NCBI GenBank assembly: GCA_907163345.1
Contig: CAJQUN010000488.1
Location: forward strand, 15,001-79,000
Direction of reading: 5' to 3'
Origin: Haberlea rhodopensis
Taxonomy: Eukaryota > Streptophyta > Magnoliopsida > Lamiales > Gesneriaceae
Length of the DNA: 64,000 bases
This document shows, piece by piece, positions 44,160 to 56,568 of the stretch. The translations under genes were made by a program, and so were the position numbers. The first letter of the stretch is position 1, and the number at the start of each line of letters is the position of its first letter. Under the pieces are notes generated by a model, which worked only from the letters and a program-made list of their open reading frames with translations, had not been told where the DNA came from and did no database searches.

Positions 44160-46046
44160 ATGCTCTCGTCCAACCCGCCTCCTTCCTCAAGCCAAGCACG
44201 ACCGCCTCCTTCAGATCCAGTCGCTGCCGCCGCGGATGAAGTTCGTCGTTCCTTCGCCAAGCTCTTTAAACCGGCATCTCCTCGAACCTTAAACAAAAGC
44301 TTTCTCTCCAACGATGGCAACGAGCTCTTTCCTCAACCGAAAAAGATCGAATTTTATAAAAATGTCCCAGGCATCTTCTTCTCGAACGATGAGGTATTGG
44401 AGATGGAACAAGAATTCCAATTTGCATTGGTTGGGAAATTTTCGGGAACTTGGCCAAAGAAGGATCTTGTTGTGGATGACTTTCATCGTATGGGTCTTAC
44501 GGGTGATTACAATCTGCAATTCCTCAAACCGGGTTATGTGTTCATTGATCTGAAAAATGAAGAGGACATGGCTCTTCTTTGGATCAAGGGTCGTTGGTAT
44601 ATTCATGGTCATCTCCTTCGAATTATGAAGTGGTCTCCACAATTCTCTTATTCTAAGGAAGCTTCCATTGTTCCGGTATGGATTCGACTCCCTGATCTCC
44701 ACATTGCTCTCTTTAATCGTAAAAGATTATATTTTGTGGCCCATGCAATCGAAAAACCATTAAAAATGGATGAAGCTACGTCGAATGGCTCTCGTCTCAC
44801 CTTGGCTAGGGTTTGCGTAGTGATTGATTTAATGAAGCCGTTACTGGAAAATATTTGTATTGGCATTGGAGATTTGATTGTAGAACAGCGGATCGTGTAT
44901 GAAAATGTTCCCAAATATTGCAAGGATTGCAATCATGTTGGTCATTCGGTATTGCAATGTTATGTTAATGGTGAAAACCCTAAACCTAGTTGGCCTAAGA
45001 GACGGCCGAATGCTCCAGTGCCACCGCCTAATGATCTTCGGACAGTTATTAATTCCATACGTGGTGAAGTTCTTGTGCAGCCTATTCATGAGAATACTCA
45101 GCTTCACGATGATAATTTCTGGGATAATCGATTGCCGGATAATAATGCTTCTTCTTCGAAGGCAGAAGATAATATTGTGCATGGATCTTCACATGTTCGT
45201 GCTGTGGCTGGATCTTACTTTGGTCCTCATGGGAATGATCAATTGCGGAATTCTTTCAAAGGAGCTAAATTGCATTCAGCATCCATTGGTGAATTGGAGA
45301 AGGTTGGTGTATCTCCTTCTTTTGTTAAATTGCCTCTTAATTCCCAAGGTTTATCATCTGGGAAGCATGTGGATTTTGGTTCTAAATCGTTAACTTGTAA
45401 TGGCAATGATATATCCAACCGATTTGAACCTTTAAGTCTTGATGATATAAACAAGAATCTTACGGATTCCATTAATATTTCGATCCATAAGTTGGCATCT
45501 GGTTCTGCTTTAAATTGCCAACAGGATTTAATCAATGATCAGTTATGTAATCTCAATAAGGAAGTCTCTAATTTCCTTTCTAGCTCATCTGCTACATGTT
45601 CTCCTAATGAGGTTTCGAATCATTCTTCCTTGAGAAATACGTCGGGTTTTGATAAGTCTTCTCATGGTGATTTGGTATTAGATGCTTCTAATATTCCTTA
45701 TATGATTATTGAGGATGTTGTGGAATTAAATCCCCCTTCGAAATTACCCGGTGCTATTGATTTAAATTTGGGAAGTTCCTCTATTCCTGCTAAGGTTTTT
45801 AGTGAGATTCCTAACACTGTTTTGGCTTCTAAGCTCATTACGCTTCCTATTGAGCCTCATACTGAGCTTGTTGGTTCTCCTTGTTTAGCCAAGAACTTGT
45901 CTATTCCTAGTAACCTCAATGATATTGGTTTGAGGGTTCCTTCTTCTTCAAAGGAGGCTCCCCCCCATCCTATTGGTGATAAACAAAATTCCCGTCTTAC
46001 TCGTAGCCAAGCTAAGCAACAATCTCTCTCATATTCCTCCCAATGA
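44160..46046 (+). CDS. LINE ORF1 protein, E6 copy
   Basis: This 628-residue frame is the full-length family A ORF1. It has the MLSSNPPPSSS start, the DUF4283-type region with the VPVWIRLPDL core, the CCHC knuckle CKDCNHVGHSVLQC, and a Ser/Asn-rich tail ending RLTRSQAKQQ. Few substitutions separate it from E5. The TGA stop overlaps the ORF2 ATG at 46043. It would bind element RNA; whether it is expressed is unknown. Confidence 0.9.
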   Translation: MLSSNPPPSSSQARPPPSDPVAAAADEVRRSFAKLFKPASPRTLNKSFLSNDGNELFPQPKKIEFYKNVPGIFFSNDEVLEMEQEFQFALVGKFSGTWPKKDLVVDDFHRMGLTGDYNLQFLKPGYVFIDLKNEEDMALLWIKGRWYIHGHLLRIMKWSPQFSYSKEASIVPVWIRLPDLHIALFNRKRLYFVAHAIEKPLKMDEATSNGSRLTLARVCVVIDLMKPLLENICIGIGDLIVEQRIVYENVPKYCKDCNHVGHSVLQCYVNGENPKPSWPKRRPNAPVPPPNDLRTVINSIRGEVLVQPIHENTQLHDDNFWDNRLPDNNASSSKAEDNIVHGSSHVRAVAGSYFGPHGNDQLRNSFKGAKLHSASIGELEKVGVSPSFVKLPLNSQGLSSGKHVDFGSKSLTCNGNDISNRFEPLSLDDINKNLTDSINISIHKLASGSALNCQQDLINDQLCNLNKEVSNFLSSSSATCSPNEVSNHSSLRNTSGFDKSSHGDLVLDASNIPYMIIEDVVELNPPSKLPGAIDLNLGSSSIPAKVFSEIPNTVLASKLITLPIEPHTELVGSPCLAKNLSIPSNLNDIGLRVPSSSKEAPPHPIGDKQNSRLTRSQAKQQSLSYSSQ

Positions 46047-49000
46047 AAGGTCTTATTTGGAACATTAGAGGGATTGGCAATAATAATTCCAAAATGAGTC
46101 TTCATTACTTAAGGAAATCTCTTAAGTTAAACTTCATGGCTATTTTGGAACCTTTCATTCCTCTTAAGGATCCTTTGATGGCTCGGCAATTTGGATTCCA
46201 TCAGGTTATTTCGAACACTTCTGGAAAAATTTGGCTCTTTACTGATTACTCTATTAAAGTGGAGGTTATCTTGGATCATGTTCAGTTATTGCATGTGAAG
46301 TTGGACTCCTTGTCTTTTCCTTGTTCCTTGTATGTCTCATTTGTGTATGCTAATTGTGATCGGACTATGAGGCTATGTCTTTGGGAGGCTCTTACGTCGA
46401 TTAAACCGCTTACTGACTGTCCTCTGATTATTGGGGATGACTTTAATTGTATTGCTTCGTTGGATGATCATTCCCCTGGGGTTCCTTCTCGTTCTGGTGC
46501 TATGTCTGATTTCAATGATTTTATTTCGGATGTGGGGGTGATAGATGATGGTTATGTTGGGGATCGTTTCACTTGGACTAATGGTAGTGTGTGGAAACGT
46601 TTGGATAGAGTGATGATATCCTCGGCTTGGAGTAATGTATTTAATGCCTTCAAAGTTGAGCATCTTTGTAGGCATAGTTCGGATCATTGTCCTTTGTTTA
46701 TTTCAGCCCATTCCTCCCTAAACCTACGTTCTCCTTCAGATTCCAACATATGTGGGTTAAGCATGAGGGGTTTCTTCAAACGGTGAGACTTAATTGGCTC
46801 AATCCTTGTTCTTCTACTGGTATGCTGAAACTTGCTGAAAAATTAAAACGTTTAAAGAACAATTTAAAGTGGTGGAATCATGATGTTTTTGGCAATATTT
46901 TTGACAAAATTAAAGTGGCTGAGAAATGTTTTGTTGATGCTCAATCGGTCTATGATTTTGACCCCAATGTCGACCATAAAGTTGCCTTGGCTAATTGTCA
47001 TGTTAATCTTAATAATGTGTTGAATATGGAAGAAAGTTTTTGGAAACAAAAGGCTGCTTCTGACTGGATGGTGGAGGGTGAGCGCAATACTAAATTATTT
47101 CATAATATGGTTAATAAGAAGAGGTCTAAGAATAAGATTTTTCGCATTTGGGATGAAGGAACTTGTCTGGAGAACCCTTTATTGATTCAAGAATCTGGGG
47201 CTAGGTTTTTTGAAGACCTTTTAGTGGGTGAGCATACGGCTCTTAACTGGCCTCATCGGGACTGTATTCCTTCCCTTGTCACTGAAGGAGATAATCAGTG
47301 TATTGGTATGGTTCCTAGTATCGAAGAGGTCAAAGAGGTGATTTTCTCTTTGAAATCAGATAGTGCGGCAGGTCCTGATAGTTATTCTGCTCTATTTTAT
47401 AAAGCTTGCTGGGACATTATTGCTCTTGATGTCTAAGATGCTGTTATTGATTTCTTTAATGGTACATCATTGCCTAGGAGTTTTACGGCTACTACGATCA
47501 TTCTCATTCCTAAACTTGACAATGCGCAACAATGGAAAGATTTTCGTCCTATTAGCTTGTGTAATGTATCCAATAAGATCATTACCAAGCTCCTTACTAT
47601 TAGGTTGAATTCTTTTATTGGTAATCTGATTTCTCCATCTCAAAGTGGTTTTGTTCGTGGTAGAGTTATTTCGGATAACATATTACTAGCTCAGGAGCTT
47701 GTTCATAGGATTAACGTTCCTGTGCGTGGGGGAAATATGATTCTTAAACTTGATATGGCGAAAGCCTATGATCGAGTTAGTTGGGATTTTCTGGAAAAAA
47801 TTATGTTGGCATTTGGTTTTTCTTCTTCGGTTGCTGATATTTTTCATCGATGTATTTCTAATTGCTGGTTTTCAGTGAATGTTAATGGTGTGGTTTCTGG
47901 TTTCTTCAAGTCTAATCGTGGTCTTCGGCAGGGGGATCCTTTATCTCCATTATTATTCATTATTGCTGCAGAGTATTTATCTCGAGGTTTGGACAGCTTG
48001 TTTCTTCAGCATCCCAGTATGGCATATTCGTCTGGTTGCTCCATTCGACTCAATCATTTAGCTTAAGCCGATGATATTGTGATTTTTTCTAATGGATCTT
48101 TGTCTACGGTTAAGAAGATCAAATCTTCTCTTGAGCATTATGAAGCTTGTTCGGGTCAGCTTATGAATCAATTTAAGAGCAGCTTTTATTGTGCTTCGTC
48201 ATGCACTAACCCTCGTTTGGCTCGTATTAGTGGTCTTACTGGATTTTTTATTGGCTGCTTTCCAATGACTTACTTGGGTGCTCCTTTATTTGTTGGTAAT
48301 TCGAAGACCATTTACTTTCAATCCTTGTTTCTTAAAGCTCGGACTCGTCTTCAAGGATGGGAACTTTCTGTGTTATCTCCTGGTAGCAGAATGGTTTTAA
48401 TTAAAAGTGTGTTGAGCTCTATGCCATTATATCTCTTCCAGGTCCTTCAACCACCAGGGGTTCTTTTGCATCAGTTGGAAATGATTTGTGCTACATTTTT
48501 ATGGGGTGATAGGTCTTCCCGTAATAAGATTCATTGGGTTTCTTGGAAGGATGTCTGTCTTCCTACTGTTGAAGGTGGTCTCGTATTTAGAAGATTAAAG
48601 GATGTTATGAAGGCTTTCTCTATAAAGCTTTGGGTTCGATTTCGCTCCCAGGATTCTTTATGGGCGAAGTTTTTATATTATAAATATTGTGCTCAATCTT
48701 CTCCGGCGATTATTCCTCTAAGTGGTCATATCTCTCCTTCTTGGCGTAGACTGCTTCAAATTCGCTCAATTGCTGAACCGGGTATTGGTTGGTCTCTTGG
48801 TGCTGGTTCTGTTTCCTTCTGGTATGATTCTTGGATGTTGCAAGGGCCCTTAGCCTCGTTATGTCCTGTATCTGGTAATCCTTGTGTCTTTGTTAATGCT
48901 TTTTGGGAGAACTACTCATGGGACGTTACTAGATTGATTCAAGTGGTTCATGCTGATATTCTTGCATTGATTCTTCAAGTCCCTATTCGAGGTATTACCA

Positions 49001-50124
49001 CTGATTTTTTGGTCTGGAAGCATAGTTCTAATGGCATTTTCTCTACTAAATCCGCTTTGGAATTGGTCAGACAGCAGAAGCCTCAGCAACCATTTTTTAT
49101 TCCATGCTGGAATAAAGCTTTGACTCCTACGATTTCTTTCTTTTGCTGGAGGTTCTTTCGTCGTAAGATTCCTCTTGATGAAGTGCTCAAGGGAAGAGGA
49201 GTTCTTTTCGCTTCTAAATGCCAATGTTGTCAGAAGGAAGAATCTTTGGATCATGTCTTCTTTTCGGGCCCCATTTCTTCGGTGGTGTGGCATCATTTTG
49301 GTAATATTTTTGGTGTTTCTCATCCTTCTGATATTTATTCCTGGAAAATCGATGATAATTGGCGAGCCAAGGGTCATGTTCGTGAAATGATTCCTTTTCT
49401 CATCCTTTGGTTTCTATGGACTAGTCGTAATGACTCTAAACATAGAGGTATTCCCTCTTCCCCTCATCGTATTATTCAACAAGTGGTTCGTCATTTTGGT
49501 CTCTGCTTCTTGTTGCTTAAATATAAACATTGGATGGGTTGTTCTTTTGTGGCTAGACTTTGGCATATTCCTTGGTCATTTTCTCGTAAAGTTTTAATCT
49601 CAATTGTTAAGTGCATTAAACCTCCCATTGGTTTTTTCAAATTAAACTCTGATGGGTGCTCTCGTGGTAATCCGGGAGAATCTTCGTTGGGTGGTGTCAT
49701 TCGTGATCATGATGGTATTTTTCTAAGGGGTTATTTTGAGTATATTGGGGTCGGTAACAACTTGCAGGCTGAGTTGTTAGCAATTTTAAAAGGTATTGAG
49801 ATTTGTGTTCAATTTAATTTCTTTCCTCTTTGGATTGAGACGGACTCGGAAGTTGTGTTGAAGATCATTAACAATGGCTATTCGAGTTGGGAGGTATCCA
49901 GCATTCTTAGTCAGATTAAGGTTTTCATGCTTGATTATTCAATTTTTATTTCGCACATTGTGCGTGAAGGTAATACAGTTGCTGATTCTTTGGCTAATAA
50001 AGCTTTTGCTGATCGAGATTTTACTTTAGTTTCTGAGGATATGTTAGACTCTCAAATTCGTGGTCTTTGTAATCTTGATCGTTTAAGTGTTCCTTATTTA
50101 CGAGTAAAGTCAAAATTCTTGTAA
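46043..50124 (+). pseudogene. LINE ORF2 of E6
   Basis: The endonuclease is open at the start, but GGDFN reads GDDFN. A C is lost at about 46709. In the following frame TAA at 47434-47436 and TAA at 48064-48066 interrupt the RT; the second replaces the Tyr of the catalytic YADD. From 48079 to 50124 the frame is open through zf-RVT and a RNase H with all four acidic residues (NSDG, AELLAI, ETDSE, NTVAD). Confidence 0.92.
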
Positions 50125-50247
50125 CTTTCCTGAGAGGTCTTGGTCTAGTCCCCCTCTCATGTTTTAGTTTTTTTATTATTAATAAACGGGTAGGGGTCTG
50201 CCTAACACCCCGCCACGGCACTGGAGGCTTTATTAAAAAAAAAAAAA

Positions 50248-50272
50248 CTCTAACCCCTAAACCCTAAACCCC
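50248..50272 (+). repeat. Telomere-like stub before F
   Basis: CTCTAA, CCCCTAAA and CCCTAAA units, then CCCC and an A run leading straight into the F element. This is the one 5' junction with a telomeric tract directly against the element. Confidence 0.85.
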
Positions 50273-50346
50273 AAAAAAACGCTCTCAAGAAAATAAAGCC
50301 AAAAATCGCCCAAAATTATCCCTTTTAGCCCTTGCTTTCGGCCACC

Positions 50347-52739
50347 ATGCAGCCGCCGCCAGGGCGCCGGCCGACCACCCTCCCTGGTTCGCCTTACTCA
50401 GTCGACCATCCCCTCCAAATTTCAGACCAATCGAAGTTTGTTTGCCCTTCCAATCAACCATCTGAAATTACAAGCAAAATCGCCTTTTTCTCTTCCCTCA
50501 ACGCCGCGCCGGATTCCGGCCATTTCGCCGGTGCTCAACCCATTGATTCGAACCGAATCCTCGAGACGATCAAAATCCCTCAACCCTCGACCTTTTTGGA
50601 CCACGTTTCGCCGGCCAATTTGTCGCCTGAAAACTCGTCTGTTTTGCCGTCTTTGACTACCACCATCGTTCCGCCGTCTGCCGTCTTTGGTTCCAGTATT
50701 CAGTCCCCGATATACAACCGCAATGTCCAGATGACCATTTCGCCCACAGCCCCGACACTGATTACGGCCGCCGCCGCCCTGAATTTCAGATCTACCGTCT
50801 CGCCTACTGGTACCCTAGCGCCGCCGTCATCTTGGCTCAATTCCGCCGCCTCCGGTACGTATTTTTCTAATTCCTTTCATACACCACCATTATTTGGCAC
50901 GAAGATTCCAATTTTTTTGTCAATTTCTCCATCGGAAGCTCCGGCCATTTCGGCCGCCGTTGCCGATTTTCCGGCGTTCGCACCGCCGCGTTTTGGCTCG
51001 TTTTCTGGTAGCCAATTCATGTCTGATGATCCTATACCACTTTTCACTTTCTCCACTCCACCTACGGCCTTTGGGTCTAATTCTGTGTCCGGATCTGCTG
51101 TTTTCCCGGTCCGTGTTGTGGAGCAGTCTAAGTCGAATTTGGCTAAGGAAAATTTGGGTGGTTCAGCTCACATGCCTTTTAGGGATGTTCTTTCCCCACC
51201 GTCCCCGCGCACTTTGGAAAAAATTTTTGCGGATATCGCTAACTCTATGGAAGACCTCCCGGAACCGTCTTGGGAGGATGGCACCCCGGGCGTTACTTTC
51301 CCTGATGAGATCATTTCTTCCCTCTCGGAACCCTTCAAATTTACTCTAATGGGAAAGATCTCGGGACGCCGGACGATGAACTACCGTGACTTAATTTCCA
51401 CAACCTTCTCTAAATTGGGGCTTTTGGGTCCCACTAACTTGAAATTTCTGCCTCGGGGATATCTTTCTATCACCCTTTGTTCGGAGGATGAATACGCTAG
51501 GTTGTGGACCAAGGGTAGTCTCTACATTGGTCAACTCGTTGTCCGGTTCTCTAAATGGACCCCGGAATTCCAATATGAGATGGAATCTCCTATTGCTCCG
51601 GTTTGGGTCAGGTTTCTTGAGCTCCCTCTGCATCTCTTTGACAAAAAAAGCTTGTTCACCATGGCCAAGATCTTTGGTAACCCGATCAAGATAGATGAAC
51701 CCACTGCTGATTTCTCTAGAGCCTCATACGCTCGTGTTTGTATTGAGATGGATGTCTTGACTCCCAAAATTGAGCAATTCTGGATCAAATGGGGAGCTCA
51801 TCGCCGAATTTTGAAAGTTGTTTACGAACAAATCCCGCATTATTGCACTGATTGTAAAATGCTGGGACATTCTGTGGACGTTTGTTATGCTCGTGGGAAG
51901 AATCCCAGGCCATCCCGACCCTACCCCAAACCTGATGCCCCATCTAAGGACAAGGCTCCCTCCCATCAAACTACTGAGTCTGCGGCTCCTGCCCCGCATC
52001 CGCCTGACACTTCGACCCAATCGACAGAGAAACCTTGGGTTCATAAGCCTCGTAGGAGGCGCCAGGCTCCTCAACAAGCTCCTCCTCGAGGGCCTGCCCT
52101 TTCCAACCAGTTTGAGGTTCTCCAGCATCTTGCTGATGAGGCGGGTCCTACTGGCCTGCCTAGTTCTTCCAAACCTCCCATTACGTCCAAAGAGGCTCCT
52201 ACCAAGTCCACTGACCCAAATGCTTCTAGGAACAAGGGGAAAGGCATCGCTTCATCTACCCCTTCAGTGGACCACACTTGTCATCCTTCCGATCCTGTTT
52301 CTCCCTCCTGTCTGGGTGAGGGCTTGCCCCCTTTCCCGGGCTCGTGGGCTCAAGAGGTGGAGGAGGCCGACGCTGCCCCTGCTCTTGTTCTTCGTTCCGA
52401 ACCCCTCTTTTCTCTCAACAAGGAGTCGGTGGCCTCTCCATCGACTCCTCCTTCTCCGAGGGGTTATGCTGCCGACTGGGACAACAATTTTTCCCTTCTC
52501 ATCCCGATGTCCTTCCTCTGGCCCTCATTTTGGCTCCTCTGTCCTCCATTGATGAGGATGACCCGGACCCCCTCAGATGCTCAGATTCCTGCGATGGTAG
52601 GGAGCTTATATATTCTGATATGGATGCTGAGCGCTCTGTCTCTCAGCTCAAAAGAAAGAAAGAATCGTCGCATGTCCCTTCGATCTCTCGAAGGGTGACG
52701 CGAAGACAGTCGGGCTCTCCTGTTGCCTGTCTTCCATGA
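50347..52739 (+). pseudogene. LINE ORF1 of F (one frameshift)
   Basis: The ATG at 50347 begins MQPPPGRRPTT. A long Ser/Pro/Ala-rich N-terminal region of about 280 residues, much longer than in family A, precedes the DUF4283-type region (FKFTLMGKISG, later APVWVRFLELPL). The knuckle is CTDCKMLGHSVDVC. A Pro/Ser/Thr-rich tail follows. Between about 52450 and 52540 the coding frame shifts to the one ending at 52739, which supplies the acidic SIDEDDPDP and basic RRVTRRQSGS ends. The TGA overlaps the ORF2 ATG at 52736. Confidence 0.88.
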
Positions 52740-55700
52740 ATTGCCTCATTTGGAACATTAGGGGACTTGGCAACTCCAAGTCTCGGCGGCGGCTTAGCTT
52801 TTTGGTTAGATCTAAGCATGTTCAGATTGTTGCCCTCGAACCCATGATCCCGCTTGATGCTTCCTATATGTCCCGCAGATTTGGTTTCAATCGTGTTCTT
52901 TCCAATGTCTCAGGTCATATTTGGATTTTCTTAGTGGACGAGGTTAAGGCTGATATCCTCTTCGATCACAGGCAATTGGTCCACCTTCGTGTCTCTGCGC
53001 CTTTCTTGCCTGTGGATGTTTACTGTTCTTTTGTCTATGCCCGGTGTGATTATATCGAGCGTAGACAACTTTGGGATTCCCTTCTCGACGTCAAACCCTC
53101 TCAGGGCCCTTGGCTTGTTGGCGGTGATTTTAATGTGGTTAGGGATGCCAGTGAATGTTTTGGTTCCCTTGGTGGGCGTCCTGCCCAGATCGAGGACTTT
53201 AACAACTTTATTGCTAACTCTGCTTTGGTCGATGCCGGATTCCAGGGTTCTGCGTTTACCTGGACTAATAAGACGATTTGGAAGCGTCTGGATCGTGTTT
53301 TTGTCTCGGTTAACTAGGGTGATTATTTTAACTCGATTAGAGTCACGCATTTGAGTAGGGCTTTCTCTGATCACTGCCCTCTTCTGGTCTCTGCGCCTAC
53401 CACTGTTCGTGGCCCGTGCTCATTCCGGTTCCAGAACATGTGGCTTAGGTATCCTGGTTTCTCCCAAAGTGTCCGCCTCAACTAGGAATTTACCTTGCGC
53501 TTCGGCGGGCATGGCGAAACTCTTCGCCAAGATCAAGCGCCTCAAAGAGCACCTCAAGTGGTGGAATCGTGATATCTTTGGGAATCTTTTCGATAAGCTT
53601 GAGAATGCTGACCGGGCTGTTAAGTCAGCTGATCTGGCTTGTGTGAACGACCCTTCTACTGCTAATTGGACTGCTTTGTCGAAGTGTAACGCGGAGCTAG
53701 CTCTGTCCCTCTCGATGGAGGAAGACTTCTGGAAACAGAAGGCCGCTTGCAATTGGCTGGCAGATGGTGAGCGTAATACTAAACTTTTCCACAACATGGT
53801 CCAGAAAAAACGTGTTGCCAATAAGATCTTCCGGATTTGGGACAACGGTGCCTGTCTCACTTCTCCTCCTGCGATCCAGGAGTCGGCTGTCTCTTTCTTT
53901 CAGAATCTGCTTATGGGGGACCCCTCCGCTCTGGACAGGCCTGTTTTCTCGGACTTTCTCCCGGTTATCTCTGGTCTCGAAAACAGGGACATCGCCTGTT
54001 TACCTTCTTTGGAGGAAGTCCGATCTGTTGTTTTTTCCATCCCCACTGATAGCGTGGCTGGGCCCGATGGTTTCTCCTCGGCCTTCTTCCAGCACTGCTG
54101 GGATCTTGTTCAATTAGATGTGATGGATGCAGTGCTTGACTTCTTTCGAGGCACCCTTTTGCCTCGTAGTTTCACATCCACCACCCTTACCCTCATCCCC
54201 AAAATTGATGGTGCACAAACCTGGTCTGACTTCAGGCCTATCAGTTTATGCAACGTCACCAATAAGATCCTTTCGAAGCTCCTTTACTCCAGGCTTTGTA
54301 AAGTAGTTGATAAGTTGGTTTCGCCGAACCAAAGCGGGTTTGTTCCTGGTAGGGCCATTTCGGATAACATACTGCTGGCCCAGGAGTTGACCCATAGTTT
54401 AAATTTGCCCTCCCGTGGGGGGAATGTCATCATGAAGCTTGATATGGCTAAGGCTTATGATAGGGTTCAATGGTCTTTCCTCCTTGATTGCCTCCGTCAT
54501 CTTGGCTTCTCGGAGCAGGTGGTTGGTCTTGTTGAGGCTTGTATTTCCAATTGCCATTTCTCGGTGAATGTGAACGGGTCTTCCACTCGTTTTTTCCATT
54601 CTCATAGGGGTCTCCGGCAGGGTGATCCTCTGTCTCCCCTTTTGTTCATCCTTGCTGCGGAATACCTTTCTCGAGGTGTTAATAGCCTGTTTCGTCAGCA
54701 TCCGGGCATGGCCTTTCGTTCTGGGTGTGATATCCTTGTCTCCCATTTAGCTTATGCGGATGATTTTATCATCTTTGCAAATGGTGGTGTACGGGGAATG
54801 AAGAGGATTATGGACTTTCTGAATCATTATGAAATTGTTCGGGCCAAAAGGTGAATGCTGTTAAAAGCTCTATCATTTTCTCACCTAAATGCCCGGATCG
54901 TCTCCAGCAGCGGACTCTTCAGCTCACTGGTTATGCTGAGTCCAACCTTCCGATCAAATATCTTGGTGTTCCTCTTTATCGGGGCAACTGCAAATCCTCA
55001 CTCTTTGCTCCGCTCATCCAGTCTGTCCGGCGCAAGCTTGAGGGTTGGGAATTCAGGATCCTGACTCCGGGTAGTAGGATGACACTCATCAAGAGTGTGC
55101 TTCTTTCGATGCCCATCTACCTCTTCCACGTGCTCAGGCCTCCTCTTTCTGTCCTTGAGACTTTGGAGCAGATCTTCAATGCTTTCATGTGGGACTCTCG
55201 TGCGTCAGCCAAGCGCTGGCACTGGGCCAACTGGTCTAAGGCTTGTTTCCCTGTGAGGGAAGGTGGTTTGGGCTTCAGACGTCTTAAGGACTCTGTTGCT
55301 GCTTTCTCTATCAAGCTCTGGTTTCGGTTTAGGCAGAACAGGTCTCTTTGGACCAATTTTCTACTCCGTAAATACTGCCGTGCCGGTAACCCCACCACTG
55401 TCGCTATGCGTGGCTTCATCTCACCCATCTGGCGCTGCATGCTTCATATTCGCGCCCGTGCCGAGGGCGGGCTCAGATGGCGCATTGGAGATGGGAATTT
55501 ATCCTTCTGGGATGACACTTGGATGGGAGACACGCCCCTTTCACGTTCTACGTTGGTTCTCGGGGCTCGTGATACCCGCATCTCCTATTTTATTTCCGAT
55601 GGTTCCTGGGATTTTGACAAACTCTGTTCCGTTGTCATCCCCTCGGTTGCTATTGACATCACTCAGGTTCCCATTTCGGTTGGGCAGCCGGATCTTCTCA

Positions 55701-56290
55701 TCTGGTCTCATAGTACCAATGGTGTTTTCTCGAGCAAGTCTGCCTGGGATCTGGTGCGCTCTCGGGTTCCCATTGACGATCTCTTCATTCCGTGTTGGGG
55801 GCGGTGCCTCTCTCCGACTATGTCATTCTTTCTTTGGAGATTTTGGCATCGGTGGCTCCCGAATGATGATGTGCTTCAACATAAAGGTTTCAGCCTGGCA
55901 TCGCAATGCCAATGTTGTCTCTTGTCTGCTTCTGAAACCTTATCTCATATTTTCCTTCTCAGCCCTACCGCTAGAGCCACGTGGGACTTCTTTGGTCGTC
56001 TCTTTCGTGTCTCAATTCCTGAGACCGTTGATTTCAGGCTTTACCTCAGCGCCTGGAAGACCCATTCGGTTTGGACCCCTGGTGGTAAAATTCGCGAGAC
56101 TGTCCCTTTCCCGATCCTCTGGTTTCTTTGGACAGCTCGGAATGATGCCAAACACCGCGGATTTGGTGTTTCTTTTGACAAAGTTCGTTTCCAGATTCTT
56201 TCTCACCTCCGCCTTGCCTTTTCTTCTTTTATTTTGTTTTTGCAGGTTTGTCTTTGCTGGCACTTTCTATGCTGCTGCTTTGGATCCTGA
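52736..56290 (+). pseudogene. LINE ORF2 of F (EN-RT-zf-RVT), broken
   Basis: The start is NCLIWNIRGLGN, with GGDFN and SDHCPL of the endonuclease. A TAG at 53315-53317 and a further stop and frame change between about 53480 and 53530 interrupt it. The frame from about 53500 to 54854 carries the RT: FRPISLCNV, LDMAKAYDR, GLRQGDPLSP and YADD. A base loss near 54833 moves the rest to the frame 54851-56290, with zf-RVT cysteines (SQCQCC) and WFLWTARNDAKHRG. Family A continues into RNase H here, but F stops after a hydrophobic, unrelated tail. Confidence 0.9.
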
Positions 56291-56460
56291 TCTAGGATTC
56301 GATGGTTTTATTACACTGGATGCGTACTCATTACAGGGTTCGTGATGCTTTTATTATTGTTAGGTTTTCAGTGTTTTTTAGGATTTCATTTCTTGTTTTT
56401 GCTACCATCTTTTCATTTGCTTTGTTTTATTTTGTTTTGTTGTTGTTTCTAGCCTTTTTT

Positions 56461-56568
56461 AGAAGGTCTTGGCCTAGTCCCCCTTCTCATTAGGATTCTC
56501 TTTGTACTTTGCTTTTTGTGTTATCTACAGGTAGGGGTCTGCCTAACCCCCCGCTGCAAGTTTGGCGG
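56461..56568 (+). other. 3'-UTR hairpins of F
   Basis: AGAAGG at 56461-56466 pairs with CCTTCT at 56482-56487 around the same 15-nt loop as in family A (TCTTGGCCTAGTCCC). The stem sequence differs from A but stays paired. GTAGGGGTCTGCCTAACCCC and a CCGC..GCGG stem (56551-56568) follow before the poly(A). Confidence 0.75.

Larger units (their letters stand above)
44160..50247 (+). mobile_element. LINE family A copy E6
   Basis: This 6.09-kb copy has an intact ORF1 and an ORF2 broken by one indel and two stops. Its ORF2 keeps the ancestral CAACCACCAGGGG at about 48450, so it lacks the lesion common to E3-E5. It also keeps AATAAACGGG in the 3' UTR, where E3-E5 read ATCTACGGG. Poly(A) is at 50235-50247. 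Confidence 0.93.
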
